DNA of 9,592 bases from an uncultured Flavobacteriaceae bacterium (GTDB lineage: Bacteria > Bacteroidota > Bacteroidia > Flavobacteriales > Flavobacteriaceae), in the NCBI GenBank assembly GCA_945788155.1, contig CALZKX010000228.1, forward strand, positions 1 to 9,592, given 5' to 3'. Both the position numbers and the translations under genes were made by a program. Positions 1 through 6,546 of the stretch are shown here, one piece after another. The notes beneath the pieces were generated by a model. It searched no databases, had not been told where the DNA came from, and saw only the letters and a program-made list of their open reading frames with translations. The stretch's first letter is position 1. Each line of letters begins with the position of its first letter.

Positions 1-338
1 CAATTAAGCGAAATAATATTGTTTTAAATTATAAAAAAGATAACCAAGGCCAAACAGTTATTACTAAGTTAAACGAAGAAACATTAATCGATATAGCAAA
101 AGAGGCAAATGGACAATATATTAATGGCAAAAATACCGCCGAAGTACTTGAATCTATTCGCGATATTTTAAACAACATGGATAAAAAAGAATTTGAAGCC
201 AAACAATTTGCAGAGTATAAAGATCAATTTCAATGGTTTTTGGCATTTGGTATTTTCTTTTTATTAATCGATATATTATTACTAGAACGTAAAACCGCAT
301 GGTTAAACCGTTTAAATTTATTTAACGAAAACTTATGA
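1..338 (+). CDS. batB: BatB-like VWA-domain membrane protein, C-terminal part
   Basis: The 5' end is cut by the window; 111 residues remain, in a frame beginning at base 3. The visible part is the end of a von Willebrand A fold (VITKLNEETLIDIAKEANGQY), a short helical stretch, then the stretch AEYKDQFQWFLAF, a hydrophobic helix (about visible residues 75-94) and the basic tail ERKTAWLNRLNLFNENL. A YKDQFQWFL stretch before a single C-terminal membrane helix is typical of BatB proteins of Bacteroidota. Such proteins have an N-terminal helix, a periplasmic VWA domain and a C-terminal anchor, and are encoded after moxR, a DUF58 gene and batA. The order BatB-BatC-BatD-BatE here supports the call. 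The stop overlaps an ATG (ATGA), but the 17-codon frame it opens is not convincing. Confidence is high for the family; the biochemical role of Bat proteins is not settled. Confidence 0.9.
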   Translation, partial: IKRNNIVLNYKKDNQGQTVITKLNEETLIDIAKEANGQYINGKNTAEVLESIRDILNNMDKKEFEAKQFAEYKDQFQWFLAFGIFFLLIDILLLERKTAWLNRLNLFNENL

Positions 339-403
339 CACAATCACGAGAAAAATTATTAATATTCGGTAAGTTTTTTCAAATTTAAAGAGAACTATTT
401 GTT

Positions 404-1192
404 ATGAAACATTTATTAATCTTCATATTAACCTTCTCAATTTCTAGTGTATTTTCACAAGAAAAAGATAAAGCATTGTTAAAATCCAATGATTTTGTGT
501 ATCAAGGAAATACTTTAATAGAAGATGATTTTATTTCAGCAGAAAAGGAGTACAGAAAAGCCATTTCTAAAAAACCAAACAACGCTATAGGAGCCTATAA
601 CTTAGGAAATGCCTATTACGAAACCAAAAATTTTGATGAGGCTTTATTGCGTCACTTAGAAGCTGCAAAAATCGCTAATACCAAGGAAGAAAAACACAGA
701 GCATTTCACAATATTGGCAATACTTTAATGGAGCAAAAAAAGTGTAAAGAAGCTGTAGAGGCCTACAAAAACGCTTTAAGAAATAATCCAAATGACGAAG
801 AATCTAGATACAACTTTGTAGTTGCCAAAGAATGCGCTAAAGAACAGCAGCAAAACGAAGACAAAAACAAGGATAAGGATAAAAAAGACGAAGACAAAGA
901 AGACGAAAAGAAAGAAGACGAAAAAAAAGACGAAGGAGAAAACAAAGACGAAAAAAAAGATGGAGATGATGAGAAGGACGATCAAGGAAAACCAAAAGAC
1001 GATGAAAACCAAAACAAAGATGGCGATACAAAAAACAAGAACGACAAACCACAGCCACAATCTGGAAAATTATCGCCACAACAAGTTAAAAATTTGTTAG
1101 AAGCAATGAATAATGAAGAGAAAAAGGTACAACAAAAAATAAATGCCAAAAAAACCAAAGGGAAGAAAGTAAAAGCTGAAAAAGATTGGTAA
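404..1192 (+). CDS. batC: BatC-like secreted TPR protein with acidic/basic tail
   Basis: This 262-residue protein starts with a signal peptide (residues 1-18, probable cut in VFS|QEK). Tetratricopeptide units follow at about 27-60, 61-94 and 98-131; the pattern AYNLGNAYYETKNFDEAL is clear. Residues 145-217 are almost only Lys, Asp, Glu, Asn and Gln. A short ordered end, LSPQQVKNLLEAMNNEEKKV (223-242), is the usual conserved end of BatC proteins. It probably acts in the periplasm as a protein-protein scaffold of the Bat system. It starts 65 bases after batB and is followed by batD after an 87-base gap, consistent with one operon. The charged tail is encoded by purine-rich DNA with internal repeats, which produces long open shadows in other frames. 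The start ATG is supported by the signal peptide directly behind it. Confidence 0.9.
   Translation: MKHLLIFILTFSISSVFSQEKDKALLKSNDFVYQGNTLIEDDFISAEKEYRKAISKKPNNAIGAYNLGNAYYETKNFDEALLRHLEAAKIANTKEEKHRAFHNIGNTLMEQKKCKEAVEAYKNALRNNPNDEESRYNFVVAKECAKEQQQNEDKNKDKDKKDEDKEDEKKEDEKKDEGENKDEKKDGDDEKDDQGKPKDDENQNKDGDTKNKNDKPQPQSGKLSPQQVKNLLEAMNNEEKKVQQKINAKKTKGKKVKAEKDW
915..960 (+). repeat. Purine-rich direct repeat inside batC
   Basis: A 16-base unit, AAGACGAAAAAAAAGA, occurs exactly at 915-930 and again at 945-960, a 30-base offset. Each copy holds a run of eight A. Similar GACGAA units are scattered from about 850 to 1010 and encode the Lys/Asp/Glu tail of BatC. The offset is a multiple of three, so gain or loss of one copy would keep the frame, whereas slippage in an A8 run would not. 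Confidence 0.75.
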
Positions 1193-1279
1193 AATGAAAC
1201 ATCTAAAAGTGTCTATAATTTTATACTTAGATATTCAATGGATGTTACATGTTATAGATTAAATAACAATGACTAACAC

Positions 1280-3046
1280 ATGAAACTCAAGCTCCATATA
1301 ATTGCGTTTTTAATTACATGTTTTGCGTCGGCTCAAGTTACTTTTGAAGCTAAAGTCAGCAAGAAAAAACTGGGTATAAACGAGCGTTTACGAATAGATT
1401 TTGTAATGAATGGAGATGGTGATAATTTTAATCCTCCAAGCTTCGAAGATTTTACTATTGCTGCTGGGCCAAGTCAAAATATTAGTAGACAATGGGTAAA
1501 TGGCGTTAAATCTTTTTCCAAAACATACAGCTACTTTCTAGCGCCAAAAAAAAGAGGTAAATTTACCATTGGGCAATCTACCATAGAGATTGATGGAGAA
1601 GTCTATAAAACACTTCCAGTAACCATTGAGGTTACTGCCGCAATAGATAAACCAAAAGACCCAAATGACCCAAATTATATTGCATCTCAAAACATTCATT
1701 TAGTAGCTGAAGTCTCTAAAACCAATCCGTACCTAAATGAAGCCATTACGGTTGTATATAAACTCTATATTTCACCAAATACAGGTGTTGAAACATGGCG
1801 AGAACTGGATAATCCCAGATATTCCGATTTTTGGAGTCAAAATATTAATGTAAAAGAATTAAAACTGGTAAACAGCACTTTTAATGGCGAAGATTACAGA
1901 TATGTAGTGTTAAGAAAAACAGTGCTTTATCCACAAAAAACAGGTAAGCTTAATATTGAGCCATTAACTCTGGATATTAAAGTACAAGTACCAACCAATA
2001 GGCGTGATATTTTTGGAAGCAGACTGTTAAAAACGGTACATCGTACAGTTGCTGCTGGAAATAGGACCATTAATGTTAAACCTTTACCACAAGCAGGAAA
2101 ACCTTTAGATTTTTCGGGAGCAGTTGGAAGCTTCGACTTTGAAGTTTCAACCAATAAAAGCGAGTTAAAAGCAACCGAAGCATTACAGGCTACAATAAAG
2201 GTTTCTGGAAAAGGAAATTTAAAGCTTTTTGAACTTCCTAAATTAACATTACCAAGCTCATTGGAGGTGTATGAGCCTGAACATAGCGAAAAGGTATCTA
2301 CAAACTTAGCTGGAATGCAAGGTCAAATGTCTAATACATATACAATTGTACCATCTTACCAAGGCAAATACCCAATACCAAGTGTGTCATTTTCATACTT
2401 CGATTTAACAACCAAAAAATATAAAACAATTAACTCTAAAGAGCTTGTTATAAACGTCAACGAAGGCCCAATTAAAAACAATGGAGGCAATAATAGCAAT
2501 ACATCAACTATAATAAAAGAACCAATTGCACAATCTGGCGGACAATTTATGTCGTTTAAAACAACAACTAATTTTATTTCTAAAGAGCCTTCATACTTCT
2601 TTAAATCCAAATTGTTTTGGGTTTTATTGTTAGCACCCTTTTTAATTTTACCTATTGCTATTTTCTTAAGACATAAAAAAGAAGAAAGAGATAACGATGT
2701 TGTTGGTAACAAAGTTCGGACTGCAAATAAATTGGCTCGAAAATATTTAAGTGAAGCCAAAAAGGCACTTGGAAAAAAAGAAGCCTTTTATAACGCTTTG
2801 GAACGCGCCTTACACAACTACTTAAAATCCAAACTCCACATAGAAACAAGCGACTTTAGTAAGGATAAAATAGAACAATTATTAACTAATAAATCAGTTA
2901 ATGGTGATGCTATAACTGAGTTTATAGATTTACTTAAGAGCTGCGAATTGGCAAGATACACACCTTTCTCTAATGTAGAGATGCAGCAAGATTACAGTAA
3001 AGCAGCAAGAGTAATATCTATTATTGATAAACAAATTAGGCGATAG
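1280..3046 (+). CDS. batD: BatD-like membrane-anchored periplasmic protein
   Basis: This 588-residue protein has a signal peptide (1-18, probable cut FASA|QVT). A long beta-rich periplasmic part follows (about 20-440), beginning VTFEAKVSKKKLGINERLRI. A repeat of the same theme near residue 140 (IHLVAEVSKTNPYLNEAITV) is typical of BatD, where Ig-like modules occur in tandem. One membrane helix spans about 445-463 (LFWVLLLAPFLILPIAIFL), followed by a cytoplasmic helical domain of about 120 residues with Lys-rich flanks. Length and layout fit BatD of Flavobacteriia. The stop is one base before the preferred batE start, so the two are almost certainly translated from one message. BatD is thought to work with BatA/BatB in an envelope complex; the exact activity is unknown. 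No break or frameshift was seen. Confidence 0.9.
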   Translation: MKLKLHIIAFLITCFASAQVTFEAKVSKKKLGINERLRIDFVMNGDGDNFNPPSFEDFTIAAGPSQNISRQWVNGVKSFSKTYSYFLAPKKRGKFTIGQSTIEIDGEVYKTLPVTIEVTAAIDKPKDPNDPNYIASQNIHLVAEVSKTNPYLNEAITVVYKLYISPNTGVETWRELDNPRYSDFWSQNINVKELKLVNSTFNGEDYRYVVLRKTVLYPQKTGKLNIEPLTLDIKVQVPTNRRDIFGSRLLKTVHRTVAAGNRTINVKPLPQAGKPLDFSGAVGSFDFEVSTNKSELKATEALQATIKVSGKGNLKLFELPKLTLPSSLEVYEPEHSEKVSTNLAGMQGQMSNTYTIVPSYQGKYPIPSVSFSYFDLTTKKYKTINSKELVINVNEGPIKNNGGNNSNTSTIIKEPIAQSGGQFMSFKTTTNFISKEPSYFFKSKLFWVLLLAPFLILPIAIFLRHKKEERDNDVVGNKVRTANKLARKYLSEAKKALGKKEAFYNALERALHNYLKSKLHIETSDFSKDKIEQLLTNKSVNGDAITEFIDLLKSCELARYTPFSNVEMQQDYSKAARVISIIDKQIRR

Positions 3047-3047
3047 T

Positions 3048-3812
3048 ATGGTAAGGAAAATAGTATGCATACTAACAATTGTATTAAGTGTTTCTTTGGG
3101 CGCTCAAAATGAGGTATTGTTTGATGCTGGAAACAAATCATACAACAATGGTAATTATCAACAAGCCATAGAAAGCTACGAAAGAATTTTAAACAGTGGT
3201 GTACATTCCACCGAACTATATTTTAATTTGGCTAACGCTTACTATAAATTAAATAGAATTGCACCAAGCATTTACTATTATGAAAAAGCCCTGCAGCTAT
3301 CTCCAAAAAATAAAGATGTTAAAGCCAATTTGAGCTTTGCCCAAAATATGACGATAGACGATATTGAATCTGTACCAGAAATTGGCTTATCAAGAATTGG
3401 TAAAAATATAGTAAATGCATTTAGCTTTGATACTTGGGCACTATTCTCGATAGTGTTAGTCATGGTTTTTGCAGCCCTATTTTTAGGATACTATTTCTCA
3501 AGCACTACAACAAAAAAACGTTTGGCATTTATAGTTAGTTCATCAGCTATTATTTTAGCAATGGTTTGCCTGTTCTTTGCGTATCAAAAATACCAATATG
3601 TACAAAAAGATAATCCTGCAATAGTTTTTACTAAAGAAACAGATATAAAAACAGATCCTAATTTGCGAAGTGAAGTAGCCTTTACTTTGCACGAAGGAAC
3701 CAAAGTTCAAGTTTTAGAGGTCTATGATGAGAATTGGACAAAAATAAAATTAGCAGATGGAAAAACAGGCTGGATACCCTCAGAAGATATTAAATTGTTG
3801 AATAATATTTAA
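3048..3812 (+). CDS. batE: BatE-like TPR / SH3 membrane protein
   Basis: I place the start at the ATG at 3048, one base after the batD stop, rather than at the upstream in-frame TTG at 3024. The ATG puts a standard signal peptide (MVRKIVCILTIVLSVSLGAQ) at the very N-terminus, giving 254 residues. Two TPR units follow at about 22-55 and 56-89 (LYFNLANAYYKLNRIAPSIY). Two membrane helices lie at about 129-149 and 158-178. A bacterial SH3 domain at about 190-251 ends with the usual DGKTGWIPSEDIKLL. TPR, two helices and a C-terminal SH3b is the recognised BatE arrangement. It is the last gene of the bat operon here: a promoter-like site lies between it and the next gene. The TPR part should be periplasmic and may contact BatC; that is inference. 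Confidence 0.88.
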   Translation: MVRKIVCILTIVLSVSLGAQNEVLFDAGNKSYNNGNYQQAIESYERILNSGVHSTELYFNLANAYYKLNRIAPSIYYYEKALQLSPKNKDVKANLSFAQNMTIDDIESVPEIGLSRIGKNIVNAFSFDTWALFSIVLVMVFAALFLGYYFSSTTTKKRLAFIVSSSAIILAMVCLFFAYQKYQYVQKDNPAIVFTKETDIKTDPNLRSEVAFTLHEGTKVQVLEVYDENWTKIKLADGKTGWIPSEDIKLLNNI

Positions 3813-3827
3813 TATTTCCTTAACAAA

Positions 3828-3853
3828 TTTGATAAAATCAAAAAGTATATTTG
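3828..3853 (+). promoter_or_regulatory. Bacteroidota-type promoter before the small-protein/SulP operon
   Basis: TATATTTG at 3846-3853 is an exact match to the -7 consensus TAnnTTTG of the Bacteroidota housekeeping sigma factor. A TTTG at 3828-3831 could be the -33 element, but the 14-base spacing is shorter than the usual roughly 17-23. The ATG of the next gene is 18 bases past the -7 box, so the leader would be about ten bases. I saw no matching box in the other short + strand gaps I checked (339-403, 1193-1279, 4174-4259, 6519-6546). This favours one main promoter for the downstream unit. Confidence 0.5.
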
Positions 3854-3870
3854 CTACTCAAAATTTCTAG

Positions 3871-4173
3871 ATGAACAGAACAATCATAGCAGTAATATTT
3901 TCAATAATTTTTTCGGTACTAACTATTGTACCAAACATACTTGCTGTGGTTGATGATAGTTACGATATCTCTATTCTAATAGACTCAAATGAAGAAGAAG
4001 AGAAAAAAAGCGAAGAAAAAGGCAAAGACCTTGAAATCAAGTCACCTTCAAGAGAAAATATTGAATACGACAGCCACAGCAATGGTCGAGCTAATCTACT
4101 AAACAACCGTTCTGATAATTATAGCTCATTATTTAAAGAACTCACATCACCTCCTCCAGAAACAAACATTTAA
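3871..4173 (+). CDS. Small acidic membrane or exported protein, function unknown
   Basis: I do not recognise a characterised family. The 100-residue product starts MNRT and has one hydrophobic segment (about 4-27, ending VPNILAVV). This could be an uncleaved N-terminal anchor or a signal peptide cut near residue 25. The rest is hydrophilic, with an acidic cluster (NEEEEKKSEEKGKD, about 40-53) and a Ser/Asn-rich linker. It ends in a Pro-rich tail, LTSPPPETNI, which resembles short motifs ending small exported proteins of Flavobacteriaceae. Evidence that it is real: an ATG just behind a clear promoter box, a signal-like N-terminus in the same frame, and codon use like its neighbours. It lies 86 bases before the first SulP gene on the same strand and is probably co-transcribed. 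A role with the transporters is only inferred from position. Confidence 0.65.
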   Translation: MNRTIIAVIFSIIFSVLTIVPNILAVVDDSYDISILIDSNEEEEKKSEEKGKDLEIKSPSRENIEYDSHSNGRANLLNNRSDNYSSLFKELTSPPPETNI

Positions 4174-4223
4174 TAAGTTGGATTTTAGGGTTTCCAGACC
4201 CAAATAGAATGTTCAATTAAATG

Positions 4224-4243
4224 TCAATCTTTTATAAGATTGA
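4224..4243. promoter_or_regulatory. 8-bp inverted repeat upstream of first SulP gene
   Basis: TCAATCTT (4224-4231) and AAGATTGA (4236-4243) are exact reverse complements separated by four bases (TTAT). The right arm ends 16 bases before the SulP ATG. No T-run follows, so this is a poor terminator. It could be an operator or a hairpin in the 5' region of the transporter gene. The site is seen directly; its function is a guess. Confidence 0.35.
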
Positions 4244-4259
4244 TTAAATCGATTATTAT

Positions 4260-5828
4260 ATGTTTAAATTTATTAAAAATGACTTGCCTGCGAGTATTGT
4301 AGTGTTTTTTGTTGCATTGCCATTATGTTTAGGTATTGCATTAGCTAGTGGAGCACCACTTTTTTCAGGATTAATAGCAGGAATTGTTGGAGGAATTGTA
4401 GTTGGATCTTTAAGCGGATCGAAAATAGGAGTAAGTGGTCCAGCTGCGGGTTTAGCGGCTATAGTATTAACAGCCATTAGCACCTTAGGAGGTTATGAAA
4501 ACTTTTTGGTAGCTGTTGTTTTGGGAGGAGTTATTCAACTTGTTTTTGGGATTTTAAAAGCAGGGGTTATTGGATATTATTTTCCATCTTCAGTTATAAA
4601 AGGGATGCTAACTGGAATTGGAATTATCATTATTTTAAAACAAATTCCTCACTTTTTTGGTTATGATAAAGCATTTACTTTATTTAAAGTAAATGGAGAA
4701 AGTACAACGACTCAATTACTAAATATTTTTGATCACATTCAATTGGGATCTGCACTAATAGGCATAATTAGCTTATTTATTTTATTACTTTGGGATAAAG
4801 TATTATCAAAAAAAGCAAAAATATTTCAAATTATACAAGGCCCTTTAGTTGCTGTGGCTATTGGTATTATATTTTTTATGCTAACTAAATCTTATGGCTC
4901 TTTAGCAATTGAGGAATCACATTTGGTTAGTGTTCCAATACCAGAAAATGTAACATCATTTTTAGGCCAATTTAGTTTTCCAAACTTTAGTGTAATTACA
5001 AACGCAGATATTTGGATAATTGCTTTTACAATTGCTTTAGTTGCTAGTTTAGAAACGTTATTGTGTGTAGAAGCTACCGATAAGTTAGACCCAGATAAAA
5101 ATGTAACACCCACTAACAGGGAATTATTGGCTCAAGGAACAGGAAATATTATTTCTGGAATGATTGGAGGTTTACCTATAACGCAAGTTATTGTAAGAAG
5201 CTCAGCTAATATTCAATCTGGAGGTAGAAGCAAAATGTCGACTATTATTCATGGTTTTTTATTGTTAATATCTATAATGATTATCCCTAGATTATTAAAT
5301 ATGATTCCGTTATCAGTACTTGCAGCAGTATTATTAATTGTGGGTTATAAATTAGCGAAACCAGCATTATTCAAAAAAATGTACGATTTAGGGTGGAAAC
5401 AATGGGTGCCATTTAATGTAACCGTTTTTGGGATTGTATTTATAGATCTTTTGTATGGTATTGGACTTGGATTAGCTGTAGGAATAGTTGTTATTCTTAT
5501 AAAAAGCTATCAAAACTCTCATTTTTTACATAAAGAAGGTGACGAGTTAAATGATGGCAGAATAAAGATGACTTTAGCCGAAGAAGTAACTTTTTTTAAC
5601 AAAGGAGCTATCTTAAATGAGTTAGATAATATTCCAGAAAACTCATATTTAGAATTAGATGTTAGAAAAACCAGATATTTAGATAATGATATTATTGAAA
5701 TACTAGATGATTTTGCTTTTAAGGCAGCCAACAGGAATATTACAATAAAATTAATTTCTGAACGTGGTATAGTCGAAAACCCACCAAGTTATATAGAATT
5801 TTTTAGATTAAGACCAGTTAATATATAG
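4260..5828 (+). CDS. SulP/SLC26-family anion transporter, possible bicarbonate importer (paralogue 1)
   Basis: This 522-residue inner-membrane protein has a SulP core (about residues 1-415) of many hydrophobic helices. The opening is DLPASIVVFFVALPLCLGIA, and the transport motif VSGPAAG lies at 58-64. A second signature region includes VASLETLLCVEATDKLDPDK and QGTGNIISGMIGGLPITQVI. A short C-terminal domain (about 430-515) has the fold pattern of STAS. The usual Ser of the D-x-S-G loop is not there: the sequence is D475-N476-D477-I478. SulP proteins move sulfate, bicarbonate or dicarboxylates, usually with Na+ or H+. The carbonic anhydrase in the same unit favours bicarbonate here, but sequence alone cannot settle this. 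The start ATG at 4260 gives the normal SulP N-terminus. The next gene begins nine bases after the stop. Confidence 0.85.
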   Translation: MFKFIKNDLPASIVVFFVALPLCLGIALASGAPLFSGLIAGIVGGIVVGSLSGSKIGVSGPAAGLAAIVLTAISTLGGYENFLVAVVLGGVIQLVFGILKAGVIGYYFPSSVIKGMLTGIGIIIILKQIPHFFGYDKAFTLFKVNGESTTTQLLNIFDHIQLGSALIGIISLFILLLWDKVLSKKAKIFQIIQGPLVAVAIGIIFFMLTKSYGSLAIEESHLVSVPIPENVTSFLGQFSFPNFSVITNADIWIIAFTIALVASLETLLCVEATDKLDPDKNVTPTNRELLAQGTGNIISGMIGGLPITQVIVRSSANIQSGGRSKMSTIIHGFLLLISIMIIPRLLNMIPLSVLAAVLLIVGYKLAKPALFKKMYDLGWKQWVPFNVTVFGIVFIDLLYGIGLGLAVGIVVILIKSYQNSHFLHKEGDELNDGRIKMTLAEEVTFFNKGAILNELDNIPENSYLELDVRKTRYLDNDIIEILDDFAFKAANRNITIKLISERGIVENPPSYIEFFRLRPVNI

Positions 5829-5837
5829 TATTAAGTT

Positions 5838-6518
5838 TTGAGAAAAGAAAAAACAAATTTAAAATCAAAAATCACTTTGTTGGTTTTTGCATTAGCATTA
5901 CCTTTAATGGGGTTTAGCCAAAATAGTGATTTTGGAAATTGGTTAATTTATATTGGAAACAAGAAGCTAAATTCTAAATGGAATATTCATAACGAAGTTC
6001 AGTATCGAAATTATAATGCTATTGGCAATTTAGAGCAATTATTACTTCGAACAGGACTTGGCTACAATATCTCTGAAAAGAATAATATTTTACTTGGATA
6101 TGGTTATATATTGTCCCAGAACTATGTAGAAAACTCAGATGACAAAACATCGGTAAACGAACACCGCGTTTTTCAGCAATATACCACCAAACAAGATGTT
6201 GGCAAAGTTAAATTAAGCCATCGCTATCGTTTTGAACAACGATTTGTTGAAGAAGATTTTAAATTGCGATTTCGTTATTTTTTAAGTTTAAATATACCCT
6301 TAAAATATAACAAGTCTGGTGAAAGCCCTTTTTACCTATCGGCTTATAATGAAATTTTCTTAAACTCCAAGAGTTCGATTTTTGATAGAAATAGAGTCTA
6401 TGGAGGTTTAGGATATAATCTTAGTAAAAACGTTAAGATCGAATTAGGATACATGAACCAGTTTTTTGAAACAACAAGTAGAGATCAATTAAATATAATC
6501 ACGTTTGTTACTTTTTAA
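5838..6518 (+). CDS. DUF2490-type outer-membrane beta-barrel protein
   Basis: This 226-residue protein has a signal peptide (about 1-27, probable cut MGFS|QNSD). A series of amphipathic strands rich in Tyr, Asn and Arg follows (NIHNEVQYRNY, VKLSHRYRFEQRF, FYLSAYNEIFLN, VYGGLGYNL, VKIELGYMNQFF), and the protein ends in Phe, the usual mark of barrel insertion by the BAM machinery. Length and strand pattern match DUF2490 proteins of Bacteroidota. The start appears to be TTG at 5838: the in-frame codon two positions upstream is a stop (TAA at 5832), and the first in-frame ATG falls inside the signal peptide at residue 24. It sits nine bases after one SulP gene and 28 before another. This suggests a link to solute passage or envelope support for the transporters, though no DUF2490 function is established to my knowledge. 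Confidence 0.8.
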   Translation: MRKEKTNLKSKITLLVFALALPLMGFSQNSDFGNWLIYIGNKKLNSKWNIHNEVQYRNYNAIGNLEQLLLRTGLGYNISEKNNILLGYGYILSQNYVENSDDKTSVNEHRVFQQYTTKQDVGKVKLSHRYRFEQRFVEEDFKLRFRYFLSLNIPLKYNKSGESPFYLSAYNEIFLNSKSSIFDRNRVYGGLGYNLSKNVKIELGYMNQFFETTSRDQLNIITFVTF

Positions 6519-6546
6519 CTAAAAGTAAAAACAAAAACCATTAATT

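Noticed and set aside
335..388. 17-codon frame starting in an ATGA overlap with the batB stop
   Set aside because: Too short, no recognisable peptide, and the real next gene has a signal peptide start at 404.
763..1100. Long open frames on both strands over the batC tail
   Set aside because: They are shadows of purine-rich low-complexity coding DNA. The products are almost pure Phe/Ser/Val or Lys/Thr with no domain, and the BatC frame is clearly the real one.
3024..3047. Upstream TTG start for batE overlapping batD
   Set aside because: It would put eight polar residues in front of a standard signal peptide; the ATG one base after the batD stop is better.
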